A stretch of DNA of 64,000 nucleotides from Salibacter sp031581065 (lineage in GTDB: Bacteria > Bacteroidota > Bacteroidia > Flavobacteriales_G > Salibacteraceae). The stretch covers positions 62,001-126,000 of the forward strand of contig NZ_JAVLBN010000002.1 in NCBI RefSeq assembly GCF_031581065.1, read 5' to 3'. Shown piece after piece: positions 7,492 to 15,591 of this stretch. Numbering within the stretch: the stretch's first letter is position 1; each line of letters begins with the position of its first letter. The notes beneath the pieces are model-generated. The model was given only the letters and a program-made list of their open reading frames with translations, searched no databases and was not told the origin of the DNA. Position numbers and translations under genes: made by a program.

Positions 7492-8829
7492 CTATTGAAA
7501 TTCCTTCACAGCTTCACTGAGGTCATAAACTTCAGTGTTTTCCTTGAGCTTGCTGAGGATACTCGCTCCTGCTGCAGAACGGTAACCGCCTGCACAGTGA
7601 ACAACAACCGGTTTATCATTTGGCACTTCGCTAAATTTATCGCGTAAATCAGGAAGTGGAATATTGATCGCGTTATCGAAGAATTTACCTCCTTCAACTT
7701 CTGATGCATTACGGATATCGATAATCGTATACTTATCAGGATTTGATTTGAAATCATCCAGATTTAAATCACTTTCCCTTTCAGTTGCATTTTGCGGATC
7801 CACTACTCCTGAAATAATATTCGTTTCATAGCCAATTTTAGCTGCCCGGTAAATAGCAAAATCGAGTTGTTTTTCATCCTCTCCTATCAAATAGAACTTT
7901 TCATTGGGCCCAACAATACTACCGAGCCACGTTTCAAACTTATCTTTTTCACCATTCTGTATATTGATAGCTCCTTTGACGTGACCATTTCTAAAAGCTT
8001 CTCCATCTCTGGCATCAATTACAATAGCATCTGCCGGAATTTCAATTCCCTTTTCTCTATTCACTGATTTTACAGCTTCATCAAGTGTTTGAGCACCTTT
8101 ACGGTTCACTTCAACACTGTTTGGGAAATACTTTGGAATGAATTTTTGCCCGTCCAAAAACGCTTCAACAAACTCACCTTTATCTTTGATATGGAAAGCC
8201 CAGTTATCAGATTTTTCTTTTGCAATGGTACTGGTCAGATCCGAACTCATGTTTTTACCACAAAGCGAGCCCGGCCCGTGAGCCGGATAAACAACCGTGT
8301 TATCATCGAGGTTAGAGAAAACATCGTTAATCGTATCGAACATCATTCCGGCAAGTTCTTTTTTACTGACCTGGATGTTCCCGGCACCTTCACGGAGATC
8401 TGGGCGTCCTACGTCCCCAACAAAAAGCGAGTCTCCCGTAAATACACCGTGTTGTTTGCCATCTTCATCGATGAGCAAATAACTGTTATGGTCTGGTGAA
8501 TGGCCCGGAGTGAAAAGGGCTCTGAACGTTACGTTACCAACTTTTACTTCATCACCATGATTCATGTTTTTAAAATCGTACGAAACACCAACCTTTTCAT
8601 TGATGTAGATATCCAAACCGAGTTTCTCTTTCAATTCAAGGTGTGAACTGATAAAATCGGCATGAGGGTGCGTTTCAAAAACAGCTACGATTTTAGCATT
8701 GTGTTTTTTAGCAAAATCAACGTAAGGGTTAATATCTCTCGAAGGATCAACCAGAGCAACTTCTCCATTGCTTTCAATGGCAAATGATCCCTGAGCAAGA
8801 GCATCATCATAAAAGTGTTGTATATTCAT
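7492..8829 (-). CDS. Metallo-beta-lactamase fold persulfide dioxygenase-like protein with two rhodanese domains
   Basis: A 445-residue fusion resembling CstB and related sulfur enzymes. Residues ~1-240 form an MBL hydrolase of the ETHE1/GloB type with THPHADFISSH metal ligands and VYPAHGPGS. The first rhodanese domain (~260-350) has DARDGEAFRNGHVKGAIN but no Cys in the active-site position. The second (~360-445) keeps the catalytic Cys in VVVHCAGGYRS. Such proteins oxidise persulfides to sulfite and transfer sulfur in the cytoplasm. A minus-strand TAAATTTG (8858-8865) lies about 30 bases upstream of the ATG. A GGTCAGANCC copy at 8233 encodes Asp-Leu-Thr. Confidence 0.9.
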   Translation of the reverse strand: MNIQHFYDDALAQGSFAIESNGEVALVDPSRDINPYVDFAKKHNAKIVAVFETHPHADFISSHLELKEKLGLDIYINEKVGVSYDFKNMNHGDEVKVGNVTFRALFTPGHSPDHNSYLLIDEDGKQHGVFTGDSLFVGDVGRPDLREGAGNIQVSKKELAGMMFDTINDVFSNLDDNTVVYPAHGPGSLCGKNMSSDLTSTIAKEKSDNWAFHIKDKGEFVEAFLDGQKFIPKYFPNSVEVNRKGAQTLDEAVKSVNREKGIEIPADAIVIDARDGEAFRNGHVKGAINIQNGEKDKFETWLGSIVGPNEKFYLIGEDEKQLDFAIYRAAKIGYETNIISGVVDPQNATERESDLNLDDFKSNPDKYTIIDIRNASEVEGGKFFDNAINIPLPDLRDKFSEVPNDKPVVVHCAGGYRSAAGASILSKLKENTEVYDLSEAVKEFQ

Positions 8830-8857
8830 ATCTATCTTATTATTTTATTTGTTTGTA

Positions 8858-8865
8858 CAAATTTA
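8858..8865 (-). promoter_or_regulatory. -7 element for the MBL/rhodanese gene
   Basis: Minus-strand TAAATTTG, matching TAnnTTTG, gives a leader of about 24 nt before the ATG at 8829. No convincing -33. Confidence 0.45.
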
Positions 8866-9068
8866 CATTATTGGGAATAGCCTTACTGTAACCTTTATCA
8901 CGATGGTTTATAAGTCGGTCAGGCAGATTCCAACATTACTGTTTTAATAAATGTTTATGAAAAAAACGTATTTTACTCCAACTTTCACATTGGTATTGCG
9001 TATTATTGGCAGCTAATAACGACAGCAAAAAGCACTATTATTTAGCTTTACCTGTAATATTTTTATTT

Positions 9069-10172
9069 ATGAAATCATTGAGATTCAACCGGAAAGATAA
9101 TCCGGAATTTATCAAAGAACTTCGCAAGAACGTCAATCAGTACTTCAAAGACAACAACATTTCGAAGCACGCAAACCTGGCCATGGTAATAAAGACTTTA
9201 TTCATGGTGAGTCTTTACTTTTCGCCTTTAGTGCTCATGCTTACCGGAGTTGTAACTTCATTTTGGGGCACAATGGCCATGTGGACAATCATGGGATTTG
9301 GTATGGCAGGCATCGGCTTGTCTGTAATGCACGATGCTAACCACGGTGCATATTCAAACAAAAAATGGGTCAACAAATTGTTGGGCTTTTTGGCTAACTT
9401 CCTTGGTGCTTACCACATCAATTGGAAAATTCAACACAATGTTCTCCACCACTCATTCACAAATGTGGATGGCATGGATGACGACATTGCCAATCCGGTT
9501 ATGCGTTTTTCACCTATTCAAAAAAAGAAATGGATCTTTAAATTTCAGGCTTTTTATGCTCCATTCTTCTATTCCATTATGACCTTATACTGGTTTTTAG
9601 GAAAAGATTTTGTGCAACTAATTCGATATAATAAAGAAGATTTACTGGTAAGAGAAGGAATGACCTTCAAAAAGGCTCTTTCTCACCTTATATTCAACAA
9701 AGTATGGTACATAGCTTTGACTATAGCGCTGCCTATCATTTTAATCGATTTGCCATGGTGGCAAATCATGATTGGCTTTGTATTCATGCAAATGATTTGT
9801 GGATTACTTTTAGCCCTTATCTTCCAAACGGCTCACGTTATTGAAGAAACAAGTTTTTACGAGCCTGCCCAAACCGGTACAAGTATGGAAAACAACTGGG
9901 CAATTCACCAACTTAAAACAACAGCTAACTTTGCTCATAAGAGTGTGTTACTGTCGTGGTTTATTGGCGGTTTGAATTACCAAATTGAACACCACCTTTT
10001 CCCAAACATTTGTCATATTCACTACAAAAAGCTTTCTGAGATTGTGAAAAAAACGGCTGAGGACTATAATATTCCTTATTACCAACACACAACTTTTGCT
10101 CACGCATTAAAGAGTCACTTCTCCATGCTCAATCAATTGGGAACTGGAGCTTATGACAAAAAAGTAGCATAG
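9069..10172 (+). CDS. Membrane fatty acid desaturase (acyl-CoA/front-end type)
   Basis: Diiron desaturase of 367 residues that introduces a double bond into an acyl chain. The three histidine boxes are present: HDANHG (~82), HNVLHH (~122) and QIEHH (~310); the QxxHH third box is typical of front-end/linoleoyl-CoA-type desaturases. Four or more membrane segments occur, and there is no fused cytochrome b5 domain. The frame opens from TTG 9006, but family members begin at the equivalent of MKSLRFNRKDNPEF, so the ATG at 9069 is chosen. A terminator follows. Probably acts in membrane lipid unsaturation; regiospecificity cannot be read. Confidence 0.9.
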   Translation: MKSLRFNRKDNPEFIKELRKNVNQYFKDNNISKHANLAMVIKTLFMVSLYFSPLVLMLTGVVTSFWGTMAMWTIMGFGMAGIGLSVMHDANHGAYSNKKWVNKLLGFLANFLGAYHINWKIQHNVLHHSFTNVDGMDDDIANPVMRFSPIQKKKWIFKFQAFYAPFFYSIMTLYWFLGKDFVQLIRYNKEDLLVREGMTFKKALSHLIFNKVWYIALTIALPIILIDLPWWQIMIGFVFMQMICGLLLALIFQTAHVIEETSFYEPAQTGTSMENNWAIHQLKTTANFAHKSVLLSWFIGGLNYQIEHHLFPNICHIHYKKLSEIVKKTAEDYNIPYYQHTTFAHALKSHFSMLNQLGTGAYDKKVA

Positions 10173-10200
10173 CTGTAGTTTTTATATAATTTTCATCTGA

Positions 10201-10228
10201 GGGTTTGACTATGGTCAGACCCTTTTTT
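10201..10228 (+). terminator. Rho-independent terminator whose right arm is a GGTCAGANCC copy
   Basis: GGGTTTGAC (10201-10209), TATG loop, GTCAGACCC (10214-10222) and TTTTTT. The GGTCAGACCC copy (10213-10222) forms the 3' arm; the 5' arm differs from its perfect complement by one base that still allows a G-U pair. Confidence 0.85.
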
Positions 10229-10331
10229 ATTGCGCCATTTCTTAGCCTAATCTCTTGAAAATAGCTTACAGTAGTGGTACACTTTTAACAATCAGATCAC
10301 AACTAAACCCGCCAAATCAGCTATTTTTCAC

Positions 10332-10339
10332 TAATTTTG
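10332..10339 (+). promoter_or_regulatory. Possible -7 element for ppa
   Basis: TAATTTTG matches TAnnTTTG about 100 bases before the ppa start. No -33 was recognised, so support is weak. Confidence 0.35.
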
Positions 10340-10441
10340 CATCCTTTTTAAATGAAAGTTTTTCTCAAAGCTTTCACTAATTGATACTCAGAATTTGATA
10401 TGGAGCTCCCATGAGCTCTCTATTGTAACTATATTATCATT

Positions 10442-11149
10442 ATGGAAGAAAAGATTAAGAACTACCTCAAGAAAATCAGCATGCGCTATAAAGCGCATCC
10501 ATGGCACGGTTTAGATTTAGGAGATGAAGTGCCAAACCGCGTAACAGCTTTTATTGAAGTTGTACCATCTGATACGGTGAAGTACGAAGTAGACAAAGAC
10601 TCCGGCTTTATGACCATTGATCGACCACAAAAATTCTCGAATATCATGCCGGCTATGTACGGCTTTTTGCCGAGAACTTTCTGTGGTGATAAAGTTGCTC
10701 AACACTGCATGGACAAAACGGATTTGACTGATATTGTTGGTGATGGTGATCCATTGGATATTTGTGTTTTGAGCGAAAAAGAAGTGACACACGGTAACAT
10801 TCTTGCACAAGCTATTCCGATTGGTGGTTTTCGTATGATTGACGGTGGCGAGGCTGACGATAAAATCATCGCAGTTCTGAAAGACGATTCTATTTACGGT
10901 CATATGCGCGACATTAGCGAATTGCCCGAGAAAGTTTCGAACAGACTAAAACACTACTTCCTCACATACAAAGCCATGCCTGGTGACGAAAGCTATGATG
11001 TGAAAATTACTGATCGTTACAATGCTGAAGAAGCGAAGGAGATCATCGAGCTCAGTCAAAAGGATTATGAAGCAGAATACGAGCTCATTACACGTGACAG
11101 AGCACGTGAAATGCTCAGCGAAGTATTATCGAAAGTTCAGTTTAGCTAA
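10442..11149 (+). CDS. ppa: Inorganic pyrophosphatase, family I
   Basis: Soluble Mg-dependent enzyme that hydrolyses pyrophosphate and pulls biosynthetic reactions forward. The 235 residues contain the family I signature DGDPLDICVL with its metal-binding Asp residues, preceded by YGFLPRTF (the usual YGYIPQT position) and followed by KDDSIYGHMRDISELP. The N-terminus MEEKIKNYLKKISMRYKAHPW is about 40 residues longer than in short bacterial forms, as is common in Bacteroidota. The 3' end overlaps the convergent DUF6495 gene by 8 bases. Confidence 0.95.
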   Translation: MEEKIKNYLKKISMRYKAHPWHGLDLGDEVPNRVTAFIEVVPSDTVKYEVDKDSGFMTIDRPQKFSNIMPAMYGFLPRTFCGDKVAQHCMDKTDLTDIVGDGDPLDICVLSEKEVTHGNILAQAIPIGGFRMIDGGEADDKIIAVLKDDSIYGHMRDISELPEKVSNRLKHYFLTYKAMPGDESYDVKITDRYNAEEAKEIIELSQKDYEAEYELITRDRAREMLSEVLSKVQFS

Positions 11150-11618
11150 TCCAGTCGTGGAGTAGCTCATAATTTTCTTTAGAAGCAGGAAATGTACCGC
11201 TTTCAAGAACAGCGTACATCTCCTGCTCTCTACTTGTTTCATATTCTTTCTCTGCCCTGAAAATTTTGAGGTGGTCATGCATGAGTGCTTCGCCCAAAAC
11301 AGTGGTGATATTTTCATTTGTAAACGCTTCTGGCGCATCCTGAGTCAGCTTTACAACAATCAACTCAACACTTTCTTTACCAAAATAATAAGTGCGGAAT
11401 TCTTTTGGAGTTATCTTTTCCAAACATGGACTATTTCCCAGAATATTATCGAAAACATAGTCACTGAAAAGCTCGATTAAATAGCGTGCTTTTGACGGCT
11501 CTTTACGCTGAATCTCAGTCCAGCGTTCTTCATCGACAGAGTTCTTTGCCAAAAAACGATTGAATTGCTTTTCAAACTTCGTCAACTCATGATCTGTAAG
11601 TTTCCGGTATTTTAACAT
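11142..11618 (-). CDS. DUF6495-like protein
   Basis: About 158 residues, soluble and charged, beginning MLKYRKLTDHELTKFEKQF. This resembles a Flavobacteriales family of unknown function (DUF6495 by recollection). Notable segments are ELFSDYVFDNIL and KEFRTYYFGKESVEL. The frame is open to 11642, but homologues start at the MLKYRKL Met, so 11618 is preferred. Convergent with ppa and overlapping its stop by 8 bases. A GGTCAGATCC copy fills the short gap upstream (11666-11675). No function is proposed. Confidence 0.7.
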   Translation of the reverse strand: MLKYRKLTDHELTKFEKQFNRFLAKNSVDEERWTEIQRKEPSKARYLIELFSDYVFDNILGNSPCLEKITPKEFRTYYFGKESVELIVVKLTQDAPEAFTNENITTVLGEALMHDHLKIFRAEKEYETSREQEMYAVLESGTFPASKENYELLHDWIS

Positions 11619-11676
11619 AGCGCGTGATTTTGGCTCTGTCAATATACAACTTTTTTCGTATGGCTGGTCAGATCCT

Positions 11677-13017
11677 TTATTTAGCTCTTACGCGGACCTG
11701 GGCTCCCTGAGTTGATACAACTTCGATATCAGAGCCTTCAGCAAGGTAGCCTTCAATTGAAAAAGCATCGTAGTATTCATTATCAATTTTCACTTTTCCA
11801 CCGGGGCGAAGTTCTGTGAAAGTTGTACCTGTTTTACCGGTTAGCGTGGCATTGACATTCTTATTGCTCACGTAGCCCTCACTTTTTTGTTGAGTTGATG
11901 AGAGTACAATCTTTTTGAGTGGACCCGTATTCAACAATCGCGCTCCAAAGAACAGAGCAAACATTAGTGAAGCGGTTATGGCCACCAGAACAGTAGCCAA
12001 TGAGCCAAGGAAATTATCCGGACTCACTCCTGAAAAATCAAAACCGATGTTCCCGATCATGCTGAAAACTAACCCACAAACTATGCAGATTATTCCGGCA
12101 ATCCCGGCTACTCCAAAACCGGGGATAACAAAAATCTCGAGTGCCAGCAACACCAATCCAACTACAAACAATAGTATTTCCCAATTAGCTGCCAGTCCTT
12201 CCAAATAGTAAGGTGCAAAGAACAACAAAGCTGCTCCAATTGATGCCAGAATGGGGAATCCGAGTCCGGGTGATTGTAGCTCGAAATAAATTCCTCCTAT
12301 TATCAGTAGTATCAAAACGCCACTAATTGCCGGGTTGATCAACCAGCCGATGATTTTATCGATTGTTGTTGGCTTGTATTTTTTCGTTTCAAAGTTTGTG
12401 ATCTTCAAATGGCGCAAAGCATTTGGTATAGTACGCATCTCTGCTTCACAAAAACCATTTTCAATAGCTGCAGATGTTGTAAACGTTAGCACTTTGCCGC
12501 TGTCGCTAACGCCTTTTACATATTTATCAGGATCTACCATCGCTTCAGCCATATCAGGGTCACGGCCTGTTTCTTCTGCCGTAGCGCGCATTTTGTTGCG
12601 CATGTAACTCTGGTATTTATCGGGGACTGGTTTTCCTGACTGATCCACAACTGTAGCTGCTCCAATAGTTGAACCGGGTTGCATAAAGATTTTATCACAG
12701 GCAATCGAAATCAAAGCTCCGGCTGAAGCAGCGTTATTTTCTACGAGGACATAAACCGGTTTAGGGCTATTGAGGATTTTGGTTCTGATCGAATCTGCCA
12801 TATCGACCTGACCACCATATGTGTTGAGATTGAGAAAAATGATATCGGCTCCCCACTCATCGGCTTCTTTGAAAGCTTCCTGTGTTATTCTCCACGATGG
12901 CGGAGCAATGGCTTCGTGAATATCGAAGATGTAAACACGCGTTGCGGTATCGGCCTGTTCGGCTCTGACCGTGAAAAGCGATAAAAAGAAAACAGAAAAC
13001 AGAAATATGTTGCGCAT
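11677..13017 (-). CDS. NfeD-family membrane serine protease (long form)
   Basis: A 446-residue protein. A signal peptide (about 1-20, cleaved after VRA) is followed by a ClpP/SppA-like serine protease domain with ENNAASAGALIS (catalytic Ser ~93) and a downstream Lys in RNKMRATAEE. There are then four to five membrane helices (~225-350) and a C-terminal OB-fold NfeD domain (~375-446). Long NfeD proteins usually pair with stomatin-like (SPFH) proteins, but none is next to it here. The upstream frame opens at 13041; the Met at 13017 that starts the signal peptide is preferred. It lies 10 bases downstream of suhB. A repeat copy (12961) encodes Val-Arg-Ala at the signal cleavage site. Confidence 0.88.
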   Translation of the reverse strand: MRNIFLFSVFFLSLFTVRAEQADTATRVYIFDIHEAIAPPSWRITQEAFKEADEWGADIIFLNLNTYGGQVDMADSIRTKILNSPKPVYVLVENNAASAGALISIACDKIFMQPGSTIGAATVVDQSGKPVPDKYQSYMRNKMRATAEETGRDPDMAEAMVDPDKYVKGVSDSGKVLTFTTSAAIENGFCEAEMRTIPNALRHLKITNFETKKYKPTTIDKIIGWLINPAISGVLILLIIGGIYFELQSPGLGFPILASIGAALLFFAPYYLEGLAANWEILLFVVGLVLLALEIFVIPGFGVAGIAGIICIVCGLVFSMIGNIGFDFSGVSPDNFLGSLATVLVAITASLMFALFFGARLLNTGPLKKIVLSSTQQKSEGYVSNKNVNATLTGKTGTTFTELRPGGKVKIDNEYYDAFSIEGYLAEGSDIEVVSTQGAQVRVRAK

Positions 13018-13027
13018 GGTAACCGAT

Positions 13028-13837
13028 TTATACGGTACCAATATACGGTTTTATCGTGGTTATGAGTTCATCGTGGACAGATCCGTTTGAGCAAGCCAAC
13101 CTGCCAGCGTGAAGGAAGTTTTCTTCACCGGTAAATGTACTCACTTTGCCTCCGGCTTCCTCGATGAGAAGCGCTCCGGCTGCAATATCCCAGGGCTTTA
13201 GTCCCATTTCGTAAAATGCATCGAAATAACCGCAGGCGACATAAGCCATGTCGATCGCAGCAGAGCCCAGTCTGCGCAAGCCTCGTGTAGAATACAACAA
13301 TTCGCTGTAGAGCTCCATGAATTTGGGTAAATGTCCCTCAGGATCATAAGGGAAACCGGTAGCGATAAGCGAATTTTTGAGCTTTTGAGCAGATGAAACG
13401 TTCACTTTTCTGTGGTTGCGATACGTACCTCCACCTTTATAAGCCGTGAAAAGTTCATCATTGCTGATGTGGTAAACCAACGCGATAACCGTTTCGCCTT
13501 TTTCCTGCAAAGCAATGCTGATCGAGTAAACGGGCAATCCGTGAACAAAATTGGTTGTTCCGTCAATGGGATCGATAATCCACAAATGATCAGATCCCCC
13601 AGAATGACCGGCTGTTCCTTCCTCAGCGATGAAATCTGAATTGGGGAGAAGCTTTGAGAGTTCTGAAACGAGCAACTCCTCACTCATCTTGTCGACTTTT
13701 GTGACAAGATTCTGATTTCCCTTTTCATCTATCTGTTGAGCATCGAGTTTTTCGCGTTCACGCAAAACGAGCTGACGCGCCTTTAAAGCAACATCTTCAA
13801 CCTTATCGAGTAAATTTTTCAGTTCTGTTTGGTTCAT
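13028..13837 (-). CDS. suhB: Inositol monophosphatase family protein
   Basis: A 269-residue Mg-dependent phosphatase. The signatures are IAEEGT (~70), the metal-binding WIIDPIDGTTNFVHG (~83-97) and the C-terminal KPWDIAAGALLIEEAGG (~215-231), all intact. Family members hydrolyse inositol-1-phosphate and related sugar phosphates, and SuhB in E. coli also acts in rRNA transcription complexes. The start overlaps the mtaB stop by 4 bases, so mtaB, suhB and the NfeD gene form an operon. Confidence 0.92.
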   Translation of the reverse strand: MNQTELKNLLDKVEDVALKARQLVLREREKLDAQQIDEKGNQNLVTKVDKMSEELLVSELSKLLPNSDFIAEEGTAGHSGGSDHLWIIDPIDGTTNFVHGLPVYSISIALQEKGETVIALVYHISNDELFTAYKGGGTYRNHRKVNVSSAQKLKNSLIATGFPYDPEGHLPKFMELYSELLYSTRGLRRLGSAAIDMAYVACGYFDAFYEMGLKPWDIAAGALLIEEAGGKVSTFTGEENFLHAGRLACSNGSVHDELITTIKPYIGTV

Positions 13838-15144
13838 GCTTCAGCCAATTCAAGGATTTTCGATTTTATAACACCGTCCCTGCCGATTTCTTCAAGTTGT
13901 ACTTTAGAAAAAGTATTGATGAGCGTTTCATCGTAAGGTGCTTTTACCTTGACGTAATTTTCAGTAAATCCGTGCATACTTTCTCCGTGCTTTTCTGCTT
14001 CCCAAAGTACTGTCTTTTCTTTTCCAACCTGCGACTCGTAGAATGCACGCTTTTTCTTCTCGCTCAAAATCCTGAGCATTTTGCTGCGTTCGTGGCGAAC
14101 ATTCATCGGCACCACGCCATCCATTCTATTGGCTAATGTGTTGTTGCGTTCTGAATAGGTGAACACGTGTAAATATGAAATAGGAAGCTCGTTGAGGAAA
14201 TTGTACGTTTTCATAAACTCCTCCTCCGTTTCACCCGGATATCCAACAATTACATCAACTCCAATGCATCCGTCAGGCATGAGTTGCTTGATCGTGTGTA
14301 CGCGATCCTCATAGAGTTTTGTGTCGTATTTCCTGCGCATGCTTTTTAGCAATCGGTCAGAGCCGGACTGAAGCGGAATGTGAAAGTGTGGAACGAACTT
14401 ATTGGAGTGAGCCGAAAATTCGATGATTTCGTTGTACAGTAAATTCGGTTCAATCGAGCTGATTCTAAACCGATTGATATCGAGTTTTTCGAGTTCCTGA
14501 ACGAGCATGAAAAAGTTTTCGTCAGTTCCGGCACCAAAATCACCTGTGTTGACACCTGTCAGAACCACTTCTTTTACTTCAGTACTTACGAGCTCACTTG
14601 CCTTTTTGATTGTTTGCTCAATGTTGTTGCTCCTGCTCTTTCCGCGAGCGAGCGGAATTGTACAAAACGTGCAAAAGTAATCGCAACCATCCTGCACTTT
14701 CAGGAAAGTACGTGTGCGATCTCCGTAAGAATACGAAGGATAAAACTCTCTCACTTTTCCAATTTTTCCGGCAATGTATTCTCCACTTACATCTTCATCG
14801 AGCGATTCGAGATGCTGAGCGACATTGAACTTTTCATTGGCTCCCAGCACGAGCGTTACACCTTCAATCTCTGAAATTTCTTTCGGCTTGAGTTGAGCGT
14901 AACACCCGATTACAAGAACCTTTGCATCGGGATTTTTGCGGAGTGCCCTGCGCACAACATTTCTGCATTTCTTATCGGCCTGGTCAGTCACTGAACAGGT
15001 GTTGATCACGTAAACATCAGCGCCTTCATCAAAGCCTACACGGGCATAGCCGGCATCTTTGAGATTGCGCGCAATCGTTGACGTTTCAGAAAAGTTGAGC
15101 TTGCACCCAAGCGTGTAATATGCTGCAGTTTTATACGGTTGCAT
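13834..15144 (-). CDS. mtaB: tRNA t6A37 methylthiotransferase MtaB (radical SAM)
   Basis: Iron-sulfur enzyme that converts t6A37 to ms2t6A37 in ANN-decoding tRNAs. The 436 residues contain the N-terminal UPF0004 domain with three cluster cysteines (TLGCKLNFSE, NTCSVT, GCYAQ), the radical-SAM CxxxCxxC in DGCDYFCTFCTIP (~155), and a C-terminal TRAM-like region. The frame is open to 15258, but the family start is MQPYKTAAYYTLGCK at 15144. A minus-strand TACCTTTG (15153-15160) sits 9 bases before that ATG, so the leader would be only a few bases. First gene of the mtaB-suhB-NfeD operon. A repeat copy at 14355 encodes Gly-Ser-Asp. Confidence 0.93.
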   Translation of the reverse strand: MQPYKTAAYYTLGCKLNFSETSTIARNLKDAGYARVGFDEGADVYVINTCSVTDQADKKCRNVVRRALRKNPDAKVLVIGCYAQLKPKEISEIEGVTLVLGANEKFNVAQHLESLDEDVSGEYIAGKIGKVREFYPSYSYGDRTRTFLKVQDGCDYFCTFCTIPLARGKSRSNNIEQTIKKASELVSTEVKEVVLTGVNTGDFGAGTDENFFMLVQELEKLDINRFRISSIEPNLLYNEIIEFSAHSNKFVPHFHIPLQSGSDRLLKSMRRKYDTKLYEDRVHTIKQLMPDGCIGVDVIVGYPGETEEEFMKTYNFLNELPISYLHVFTYSERNNTLANRMDGVVPMNVRHERSKMLRILSEKKKRAFYESQVGKEKTVLWEAEKHGESMHGFTENYVKVKAPYDETLINTFSKVQLEEIGRDGVIKSKILELAEA

Positions 15145-15152
15145 AGAGCGCG

Positions 15153-15160
15153 CAAAGGTA
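15153..15160 (-). promoter_or_regulatory. -7 element close to the mtaB start
   Basis: Minus-strand TACCTTTG, matching TAnnTTTG, 9 nt from the ATG. It predicts a leader of only about 4 nt and excludes the upstream in-frame ATG at 15258. Confidence 0.5.
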
Positions 15161-15307
15161 ATGATTTTTAGGGAGGGATTTTTCTTTATATGAGTTTGAT
15201 TGATAAGAACAAGAGGTATGAGGTTGAGGTTGAGATATCCAATTCTATTAATATTCAACTAAGGATCTTTTTTAAAAGTTAAACATTAAACTTTTCAACT
15301 GTGTTAT

Positions 15308-15589
15308 ATGAACATGAAAGAACTATCAGTTGAAGAGATCGACAGAATCATAGAAATGGCGTGGGAAGATCGCACAACGTTTGATGCGATAGAATTTCAA
15401 TTTGGGCTCAAGGAACAAGAAGTAATCGAGTTGATGCGCAAAGAGATGAAACCGAGCTCTTTCAGAATGTGGCGCAAACGCGTACAGGGAAGAAGTACCA
15501 AACACGCTAAACTTCGAAATTTCAACGAAGGTCGGCACAAAAGTTCTCGTCAAAAGCAAATCACGCATAATAAGATATCTAAGCGATAG
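15308..15589 (+). CDS. TIGR03643-like small basic protein
   Basis: A 93-residue protein with a DNA/RNA-binding look. The N-terminal half, SVEEIDRIIEMAWEDRTTFD...FGLKEQEVIELMRK, is helix-turn-helix-like and the C-terminal half is very basic (many Arg, Lys and His). It matches the TIGR03643 family of short bacterial proteins as I remember it. Function is unknown; binding nucleic acid is an inference from charge and the HTH-like pattern. Its stop lies two bases from the convergent membrane gene. Confidence 0.75.
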   Translation: MNMKELSVEEIDRIIEMAWEDRTTFDAIEFQFGLKEQEVIELMRKEMKPSSFRMWRKRVQGRSTKHAKLRNFNEGRHKSSRQKQITHNKISKR

Positions 15590-15591
15590 CC

